A stretch of 64,000 bases of DNA, taken from NCBI GenBank assembly GCA_958450365.1, contig CAUEEP010000741.1:4071501-4135500 (forward strand). The letters run 5' to 3'. The notes under the pieces were generated by a model. The model was not told the DNA's origin, did not search any database, and worked only from the letters and a program-made list of their open reading frames with translations. Made by a program: the position numbers and the translations under genes. Positions within the stretch are counted from its first letter, which is position 1. Each line of letters starts with the position of its first letter. This DNA is from Mesorhabditis belari. Lineage: Eukaryota > Nematoda > Chromadorea > Rhabditida > Rhabditidae. Positions 56,334-64,000 of this stretch are shown here, one piece after another.

Positions 56334-57101
56334 TCAGCTAGATGTGGGAGTGAACATAGGGTTGGCCCTGAAAACAGAGCATTGATTGAAACGATCGATT
56401 GAACTCGATCGAAATCGATTGAACAATTGTGAAACTCACATGTCAGCAGCAAATCCTTGTGGAATTTGTGGCATCTGAAAGCCCGGTGAAGCCGACGAAG
56501 AGAACGAATCCTCAGTGATCGCCTCATCGGTGACAGTGATCTCAACGATTTCTTCTTGAGACTCTTCGTGAGTTGTCGCTAAATAAATCGATGGAAATTG
56601 ATTTTTAATTAACGGGAAAGAAGAAATGAATCAATCCAATTGATAGGGAATTTCCTAAACAAAAGGATAAAAAGGATTGGGGATAAGGGGCAAAAGTACA
56701 CCAATACTATTGGCGTACTTTGCTTGGCTTGGCTACTTGGCTTGGCTACTTGGCTTAGCTACTTGGCTTGGCTACTTGGCTTGGCTACTTGGCTTGGCTA
56801 CTTGGCTTGGCTACTTGGCTTGGCTACTTGGCTTGGCTACTTGGCTTGGCTTGGCTACTTGGTTAAAACTGTTTAACCTATTTATAGAGAAAGCAATGCT
56901 GCTTTTAAGCCTTCATTTCAAGTTTTAAGTGTTCAAATTCTCATCTTTTCCCCTCACTTTTCCCCAAAAGATCTATAAAACCTGTCTCACTACAAGCTCT
57001 ACAAAACCAGTCACTCACTTGTTATCGGAGTTGTACTCGTTGTCACCGGGACGATGTCAGCGGCCATTTTCTGGAACATTGCTAGTGGAGGAGTTACAGG
57101 C
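56334..57101 (-). CDS. Pro/Thr-rich protein, 3' part, unassigned
   Basis: Three exons agree in phase: 57101-57019 (PVTPPLAMFQKMAADIVPVT), 56578-56440 (THEESQEEIVEITVTDEAIT, then PGFQMPQIPQGFAAD) and 56367-56334 (ANPMFTPTSS, TGA). Acceptors are ttttttcag, tatttag and ttttcag; donors gtgagtg and gtgagtt, all strong. The first exon needs two bases from an upstream exon that I could not find; a mariner starts 86 bp further on (57187). No domain recognised; composition suggests a secreted or disordered protein. Confidence 0.62.
56714..56858 (+). repeat. 13-bp minisatellite
   Basis: Eleven copies of ggcttggctactt in the intron between exons 57019 and 56578. Confidence 0.96.
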
Positions 57102-57186
57102 CTGAAAAAAGATTCACGATTTGAGAAATTCTTGATTCTTGTACAATTTTTTCAAAAAATCTATGTATTCTATAGGTTTTAAGCTA

Positions 57187-58289
57187 TTAGGTGTGGGAGG
57201 AAAAGTGATGTCGGTTTTGAATTCCCATTGTTCGCAATTTTCCATTTCTTTGCTTATGGATTTTTTCAAATTGATATCAGCTAGACGCTCGAGCTAGATT
57301 TTTTTCAAATTGGATATCAGCTAGACTATGAAAGTATAGGAGTCTAGGACGCTCTATCTTTATATTTATATACCAGGGTTTCATATTATATTTGATTTTC
57401 ACAAATTTTTACAAATTTAACAATATTTTCAGGTACAAAATGCAACACGGAAAGTTTCCTGACTTCGAGCCGCTTTTTGGTATGATTTTAAACAAGGAAA
57501 ATCCGCGGCTAAATCGCATCGGACAATCATTGAAATTTTTGTGGAAGACAGCATTAGCGAAAGATGATGCCAAATATGATTTCAACGGTTAAAAGATGGA
57601 AATGAAAGTCTCCAAGACGAGGAACGGTCTGGACGACCCTTAAGAGATTTTAGATGAGGATTTGCTTGATGCCATTGAACTCAATCCAACCCTTACCACT
57701 CGAAACTGTCACCGCTGATCTTTATTCAAAATAGTTGATGAGATTTAATGAGGCTTTAAAGAAATTGGGCGTTGAAACAACAAAAGTGCCATTTTTGCAT
57801 GATAATGCAAAACCTCACGCTGCAAAAATCACTCACCAAAAAAATCGACGAGCTTGGTTGGAAACTTCTGCCCCACGCACCTTAGAGTCCGGCACCATCA
57901 GACTATTTTTTGTTTCGGCCGTTGAAGAGTTTTCTTATGGGAGAAAAGTTCGAGAATCATGCACAGAACAAAAAAATATTGAAAATTGAAATGCCAAGAT
58001 AATTTGGACTGTTTTAGGCCGTTTGTTGCTAATTTATGGTTTTTTTTCGCTCAAATCGAGTACTTTGTTGCTAATTCACAAGTGATTTGTTGTCATTTTA
58101 GCAGTCGACACTATTTTGGCTCGAAAACTCCAGGGATGGGATCAGGGAATTGCGACAAAGATGGGAACAAGTAAAACAAACAAACAACAATAATAATTGA
58201 GAATATCTCATTGATTAGATGTGCGTTTTTAAGTTTTTAGCAATAAAAAGTTTTGTGACAAAAACCGACATTACTTCTCCTCAACCTAT
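57187..58289 (+). mobile_element. Mariner element, decayed
   Basis: TA-flanked inverted ends ttaggtgtgggaggaaaagt and ttacttctcctcaacctat. The transposase start (57437) is frame-broken; DLLDAIELNPTLTTR marks the linker after the first HTH, and PFLHDNAKPHAAK (57800) is the second catalytic region. The third-Asp region is shifted in frame near 57880. It is inactive. It lies just upstream of the Pro/Thr-rich gene's first visible exon and may interrupt its intron. Confidence 0.85.
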
Positions 58290-58327
58290 TAATTTAAAGC
58301 TTTTAAAGAATTCAAGCTAATCATTTA

Positions 58328-58760
58328 CAGTGGACAATTAACGAGAACCGATGCTCCATTTGCACAAAGACCACGCATTTTCCAGGGCTTATTTTCTTGC
58401 ATCCATTCAAAAAGACATCAATAGTTATTTTTTCGATGTTATCTTAGCTTTCGATTGGCACCGCACTCTAGCTGAAAGCTCTTTCTCTGTAACTTGGTAG
58501 TTTAGGTTTTCTTCAAGCCTACCCCATTATAGCGGCGACAATTAAATAGAACCGATCTTGAAATCTGCTTTTTTTCGAAACTTTCGATTTAATTAGTTTT
58601 TTTGCTTAGTTTTGTTTAATTAAGTTTTCCAATCGAAAGCTAAGATAACATCAAAAAAAAAAGAACTATTGATGTCTTTTGAATGGGTGTGTGAAAATAA
58701 TGGAAAATTCGTGGTCTTTGTTATAATGGAGCATCGGTTCTATTTAATTGTCCGCCACTG
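58328..58760. mobile_element. Palindromic MITE with Tc1-like ends
   Basis: After TA: cagtggacaattaacgagaa; end ttaattgtccgccactg then TA. Long arms pair (cgaaagctaagataacatc and its inverse). Another internal gcgacaattaaatagaaccg suggests nested events. Confidence 0.85.
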
Positions 58761-59089
58761 TATAAGAATTAGGACCGATTTGCACTAACAAACTATCAGC
58801 AGTTGGGCTTAGTGATACAATTCATGGCGCAGCATTAGAAATGAATAAAGTAAATCGGTTTATCAATAATTTATCAAGTATTAAAGATGATAAGCTTTTC
58901 AGGTCAGCTTCAAAAGGGTATCTTGGCTAGTTTTGGTTTTTAATAACTTTAATAAATAGCTAAAAACTTTAATAAATACAAACTTAAATTAAAAAAATAA
59001 AGGCTAAAAGCTGCCTTTAATAAATGGCTAAAAGGCTAAAACACTATAATAATATAATAGAAGTGTTTTTCGGAGAGTTTCCGAGAAAG
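58761..59089. other. No feature seen
   Basis: A+T-rich. Confidence 0.4.
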
Positions 59090-59410
59090 CAGTGTGGTCT
59101 ATGGCGCGCGGAATTGAACCCGCGAGCAAAACGGGCAGAGGTTTTCGGAATTCTAGCACACTATCCCCCCAGACTGACGCCGCTTCCAAAGCCTCTTGGC
59201 ATGGCGCCCCCTTATATATGAGGTTTTGCCAAAAATTGTCAAAACTTTGAATACGTTTTTCTCGGAAACCAGGGTCTATAAGAGGGCACAACGCCGAGAG
59301 GGAGTAGAAACAGATGTGGCCTAGGGGATAGTGCGTTGGCTTCCGAGACTTGCCCCGTTTTTTGCTCGTGAGTTCAATCTCGCTTACCGCCAAAGTTTTT
59401 TTGCTTTTTT
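59090..59410. mobile_element. Two tRNA-like elements, divergent
   Basis: Minus copy 59090-59215: gcgtcagtctggggggatag, B-box gcgggttcaattccgcgcgc, with a long variable region. Plus copy 59305-59400: atgtggcctaggggatagtg and gtgagttcaatctcgctta. Neither gives a complete cloverleaf by eye. Confidence 0.5.
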
Positions 59411-59653
59411 TTTTTTGCAAATACGTGTTTCTTAGAGTTCTACGGAGGCTTTTATAGTTAAATTCGGTTTCGTGTTTACGTGTTTCTTAGGTACCGTAGC
59501 AGCTAATTCTCCTGTCTGCGATAGAGTCTGCGATAGAGTCTTGGCATTAATTTTAGGCATCTCATCGAAACATCTACATCGACATTATTCGATGGGGCTC
59601 GTGTTGTGGGAGATTATTGAGAGAAGGTGCATTTTAACTTTAAATCTATTTCT

Positions 59654-60053
59654 GGGGGGGTGGGACAATGCGAGCACGCACACCTAGACGTTCGCGTGCC
59701 TTTTTTTTGCTGGAAAGGCCTTGCGAGGTCGGAGCTTCAAAAATATTTTCATAGGAGGGAATCTCTGCGTAGATTCCGAATTTCGACAAATCAGCCCTCG
59801 CTGAACGTCAAAGTTGGGCTAAAAGGCAAAAACTACGCAACTTAACGCTTTTCCGCAGTTTTTTGCCTTTTAGCCCAAATTTGACGTGTCAGCGAGGTCT
59901 GATTTGTCGAAATTCGGAATCTTACGTATACGATTCCTGATATGGAAATATTGTCGAAGCTCTACGGCCTTGCCTAAAGCCTTTTCCAGCAAAAAAAAAA
60001 GGTGCGCAAATGTCCGAGGTGCGCAAAAAAAGGTAGCATTTGTCCCACCCCCC
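59654..60053. mobile_element. Palindromic foldback MITE M1, copy 2
   Basis: Begins ggggggtgggacaatgcgag and ends catttgtcccacccccc; same hairpin centre as 11340-11718 with more mutations on the left arm. Confidence 0.87.
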
Positions 60054-60258
60054 TATTTTTGCTTTAATAAATATGCATTTTAACATCAAATTTATTTCTT
60101 TCTTCAAAAAAATTAAAAATACGTGTTTCTTAGAGTTCATAAGAGTTCTTAGAGCTTTTTGTAGCTAAATTCGGTTTCGAAAATCGATTTTAATTCGGTT
60201 TTGGGTGAGAATTGTTTTTATTAAAACGCAATTTAATATAATTTAATATAATTTTGTC

Positions 60259-60500
60259 TTACATTGGTGCCGGAGTCGCATAAAGAGGCGGGAGGAGTCG
60301 GGTAATATGGAGGCTGCAGTGGGTATGCATACGATGGTTGAGCATATGAATAAGTTGATAATAATAATAGGTCGGATAATAGTAGTATTGGGGTTGATGG
60401 TGAGGTAACTCAGTGGCAGTAAATATTGTGTTTGATAGTAAGCTAGGGAATGAGAGCATCGTAGGACGGGCTGAAATAGCCGATTTGTCGTTTCCGACGG
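60259..60500 (-). CDS. Tyr/Pro-rich C-terminal exon, probable frameshift
   Basis: Minus frame gives PHHQPQYYYYPTYYYYQ and then LIHMLNHRMH to a stop TAA at 60259, with aataaa about 40 bp further. One frame over, the same DNA continues the Tyr/Pro theme (YSYAQPSYAYPLQPPYYPTP). The switch falls inside a tat triplet run, so a one-base slip has probably broken the frame. No upstream exon found; a possible acceptor ctatttcag lies near 60477. Confidence 0.4.
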
Positions 60501-60664
60501 TCATCGCTCACGTTTCTAAATCAACCGATGGAAAAGTTTTAGACGACTTTTTAGACGATAGTTTTAGACGATTTTTTTCAGAAAAACTACCTTTTCTCTT
60601 TTTTTGTACACTTTAAGTGAATAAATGAAAAGGCTACATGAAGGAATTATTGGGATAAACCCTT

Positions 60665-61140
60665 TGTGAAGCTGAGATCTTTGTAGGATCTTTGTTGAGA
60701 TCTTTATGGGATCATTTGTATAGATCTTTGTGAGATCATTGTCGATCTCTTTGTGGGATCATTGTGAGATCTTGTGAGATCATTTGTGAGATCTTGAGAT
60801 CATTGTGAGATCTGTGAGATCATTGCAGTCTTTGTGAGATCATGTGAGATCTTGTGGGATCATTTGTGAATCTTTGTGGTCATTTGTGAGATCTTGTGAG
60901 ATCATTGCAGGTCTTTGTGAGATCCATTTGTGAGATCTTTGTGAGATCTTTGTGAGGTCTTTGAGAAGATCATTTGTGAGATCTTTGTGAGATTTTGTGA
61001 GATCTTTGTGAGATCATTGCAAGGAGTCTTTGTGAGAGATCTTTGTGAGATCTTTGTGAGATCTTTGTGAGATCTTTACAAAGATCTTTTATGAGGATCT
61101 TTGCAGATCATTTTTGAGATCTTTTGGAGATCATTTGTTA
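60665..61140 (+). repeat. Degenerate ~12/24-bp tandem repeat
   Basis: Units of tgtgagatctttgtgagatc with many single-base losses. Confidence 0.93.
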
Positions 61141-61743
61141 AGATTTCCGAAAGTAAACTTTTTTTCCGTTTGCAGATTTCATAGAATATTGAAATACTAG
61201 TTGGTTAATAAATCTTAAAAAAAATGTAGCCAACTCTGGTACGTTGATTACCTAAATTTTTCATTTCTTCACTTTTCTAGGGGTAATCGAAGAGCGCTGA
61301 ACACGAATTTGACATTTTTTAAGTAGGTTTTCAATCAAAAACACCCAAATTCCCAATTTGCAATTTTGTCATTTTCGAAAAAGAACTTAAAACTCAATTT
61401 ATGAACGCGCAAGCAATCGCTTTTCTAGATCAGGATTGCGTGGGTGTTTGAAGCTAATTTTTATAGCTTCAGAATCAGCGATTCCCATGAGATGCAGATG
61501 CAGATAGCGATTCTCAACTTCTAGCTGGTGTCATTCCCCTTAGCCAAATCAAAAATCTTTATCTACATTCTAAAATAGAAGTCTTAAATCCTAAAAGGCA
61601 ATCGCTATCAGAGAAAGCAACAATCGCTAAGCCATAGTAAAACTCTTAAACGCATTCCATTTCAGCGGTAAAAACCCAAAGCAGCTTGTTTAAATACTAG
61701 AATTTAGCCTGTAAAATCAAAAACCCCATTTACCAGTGATTTA
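61141..61743. other. No feature seen
   Basis: A+T-rich; nothing supported. Confidence 0.4.
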
Positions 61744-62269
61744 TTGGGTTGGTGAATTGAAAACGGCCGGCTATATGTGACAGTTTGAGCACTTTCTTCA
61801 AAAGAAACCCATTTTGGTGTCAATGGAAAAGTTGTAGAGAATCAAAAATCAAGCTTATATCCTAATTTCAGAACGATTCAAAAACTGGTTTTCAAGAAAT
61901 GCCAAATTTACGAATTTTCACAAAACTGGCAACAAAACTTGCATTTTAAGCGAAACTACTAAGTGTATCTTTTTTGGAAATTTGGCTATAGCCTAATTTG
62001 ATTCTCTACAACTTCTTCTACACCAAAATGGGTTTCTTTTGAAGAAAGTGCTCAAACTGGTCTCAGTCTCCATCTCCAGTCCTCCATTTTGAGTCTCACA
62101 CTTGTCTCACACACAAACCAAATCCTACTACGAAAGAGGGATCCGCAAATTGCCTGTAAAATGGGCAGAGGTCATCAATAATAATGGAAATTATTTGGAA
62201 TGAATTCATGGTGTTGTGTTCAATAAATGTTAGTTCAAAGTCTGGCGAGTTTTCAATTCACCAACTCAA
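61744..62269 (+). mobile_element. Non-autonomous mariner derivative, copy C
   Basis: TA-flanked ttgggttggtgaattgaaaa to ttcaattcaccaactca;same plan as 17118-17660 with small deletions. Confidence 0.87.
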
Positions 62270-62491
62270 TATTATTAGACAATTGTGAAATTATGATTTC
62301 AAGAGATTAGGGTAGTTAATAATATACTTAGACAAGTATGAAATTATGATTTCAGTGCACGAGAAAGCGTGTGTTACTAGCTTTGAGCTGAAAATAAAGC
62401 TTGGAAAACAACTCTAACATTTCAAAAGCTACAATGAGTCGATCACCAACTCAATAAATCTAAACAATAAGATATGATTTATGTTTTGCAG

Positions 62492-62574
62492 AATCTCCAA
62501 TGGATCTTTGCAAGTATTGCCATATTCCTTTGCATTGTTGCAAGGTTGAGGATCACACAGAGATTTGTCCTAAG
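62492..62574 (+). CDS. Zinc-finger exon (TRAF-type-like)
   Basis: Between acceptor tatgttttgcag and donor gtgagc, the plus strand reads SPMDLCKYCHIPLHCCKVED then HTEICPK. CxxC, 11 residues, then HxxxC is the spacing of TRAF-type and related C2HC fingers. The ATG at 62500 could be a start, but the frame is open from the acceptor, so an internal exon is equally possible. No partner exon was secured. It is the only convincing plus-strand exon in the window. Confidence 0.5.
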
Positions 62575-62712
62575 GTGAGCGCAAGACTGAGAACATTAAA
62601 AATACTAGGAAATAGTGTCGAAAATTGTACGTAAGTACTTTTTAAAAACTCTAGGAAAATAGGAAAGTCCGCTAGGCACTTGGGTTCTTAAACGATCAAA
62701 ATAACCACTGAT

Positions 62713-62757
62713 CAATTTTTAGTTCAAAAGTCCGGCAGTTTTCAATTCACCAACCTA
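62713..62757 (+). mobile_element. Mariner right-end fragment
   Basis: gtccggcagttttcaattca then ccaacctaa; solo right terminus of the 12393/17118/61744 family. Confidence 0.6.
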
Positions 62758-63374
62758 ATGGGAATTTAGCTGTAAAATCAAAAGCCATGTTACCAGTGAA
62801 GCAGTGAACTTTAAAACATCGCATTTTCAACCTAGCTCAAAAATAAGCTCAACATTTACTTTTCAATAAATTCTATTTCAAAATTTGTTACAAAATTTTG
62901 TTACAATCGAAAAAAACGATTCCAAATCCTTTCTCTTACCTCTCAAAAAATAAAAGGAGTTTATTTGGAAAATCTCAATCAGCAGAATCACTTCATCAAT
63001 AGCCTCATTTGAACATATCAATCAAAAGAGACGATCTCAAATAAAAGCTCAATCAATTTGTGAGTAGCACACGAGCAAAGCAAAAAAAAAAACGTCAAGT
63101 GAGAGATTATCACTTAAATTTTTCCGTTCCCATTTTCCAAATAAACCTTTCCAGCCAAACTGTGCCCCTTTTGAATGAAAAAGAGAGGTGAGACGAGCAC
63201 TTTTACGCAATATTTATCACCGCCACTGCAGTTTAGTCAAATGGTTTTACGTTAATAATTTTTGAAGTTTTAAACTAGAACTTCAAAACTAGACCAGTAG
63301 CCAGGATTTCTATTTTTGCGAGAAACTCTAGAGCTTCGTCTACAAGCCCAAATTCAATTTACACTGCTGGACTA
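62758..63374. other. No feature seen
   Basis: A+T-rich; nothing supported. Confidence 0.4.
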
Positions 63375-64000
63375 CAGGGTGACCAGAAATAATGTTGCGG
63401 CCTAATTTCGCCTATTTTTTTAAAAATCCAAAAAGATTTTGTAACAGAAACAATTTTTTATTAACAACGTGATATAAAGAGAGCATCAAATCACTTTTCT
63501 TCAAAGTGGCCACCTTTGGCTCCAATGCAGAGCCTCAAACGCTTGATGAAATTTTCGGCGATGGGCCGCAGCTCGGCCCGAGTGATTCGATCCCATTCCC
63601 GGGTCAACGATCGCTTAAGAGCCTCCAAACTTTTGTGGGGTTTTGCACAAGCCCTTGCCTCCAAAATTAACCAAACATTATAGTCCAACGGATTGAGATC
63701 GCACGAATACGGAGGCCATTCCTGGGCCGAGATGAAATCCGGAAAAGTTTGTCCTACACCAGTCCTGTGTGGATTTGGCTCGATGGAAGGCGCTCCCTTC
63801 CATCGAGTCTTAATAGGGAAGGTCCAAAATCCGGTTACCAAAATGCTGTTGAGCCCATGGAAGCAAAACATCCTCAAGAATCTTTTTTGGTACACATCCT
63901 TATTGATTTTTACCCCAGAATCGATGAAAATGAGAGGAGTTTCTGCCGGTTGCGCAGATCATTCCGGCCCATACCACTTGACCGATTTGGGATTTTGTCG
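63375..64000 (-). mobile_element. Second-type mariner/Tc element, decayed, cut by window edge
   Basis: The 3' end is at 63375 (TA then cagggtgaccagaaataatg). The minus strand codes TPLIFIDSGVKINKDVYQKR, then WPPYSCDLNPLDYNVW (third catalytic Asp), SLEALKRSLTREWD and a C-terminus IGAKGGHFEEK. Frames break near 63960 and around 63770-63800, where the usual QQDGAPSH second-Asp motif is lost. The longer spacing and PLDYxVW motif set it apart from the DD34D copies above. Confidence 0.85.

Noticed and set aside
56144..56545. Reading the Pro/Thr-rich gene on into ILLFGLLFWLQLTV
   Set aside because: Possible by phase through a ctcag acceptor near 56240, but the stronger ttttcag acceptor at 56368 gives a short in-frame end; kept only as a possible alternative transcript.

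Overview
The window looks like nuclear DNA of a nematode. I infer this from an intron-rich gene for a DEG-3-type nicotinic acetylcholine receptor subunit (a mainly nematode clade), introns with GT donors and short TTTCAG or TTTAG acceptors, a nematode-style 7TM receptor, small secreted and membrane proteins, and many mariner elements. All reading frames were joined by eye from splice signals and phase; nothing was aligned to a database. Every multi-exon gene I could build lies on the minus strand; the one clear plus-strand coding piece is a zinc-finger exon near 62.5 kb.

Layout. 1-9.1 kb: nAChR alpha-type subunit, 13 phase-consistent exons from signal peptide to the cytoplasmic loop; the TM4 exon is not in the window. 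Its introns carry tRNA-like SINEs and short tandem arrays. 9.1-27 kb: no gene that I can defend; tandem arrays, tRNA-like elements, a palindromic MITE, a mariner cluster with non-autonomous derivatives, an LTR-like segment, and two or three weak ORFs. 27.1-29.5 kb: a four-exon gene for a 116-residue single-pass membrane protein, with a long minisatellite in its last intron. 30.4-31.7 kb: a mariner interrupted by a SINE. 33.2-39.4 kb: a four-exon gene for a 165-residue secreted protein whose first intron (4.1 kb) holds an inverted-repeat element filled by an 11-bp array. 42-45 kb: two large minisatellites. 46.4-51.5 kb: a 7TM receptor gene (TM2-TM7 seen). 53.6-57.1 kb: two Thr-rich genes that look like tandem paralogues, and a Pro/Thr-rich gene upstream. 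57-64 kb: decayed mariners, MITEs, the 3' end of a Tyr/Pro-rich gene, a zinc-finger exon, and a second type of mariner cut by the window edge.

The dominant theme is tandem-array birth. At several places a segment is present twice (direct or inverted) and only one copy carries a minisatellite, so the unexpanded sister shows the sequence before expansion. Many arrays sit inside inverted-repeat elements or gene introns. tRNA-derived SINEs with different heads share a common 3' tail. No bacterial, CRISPR or rRNA features are visible.
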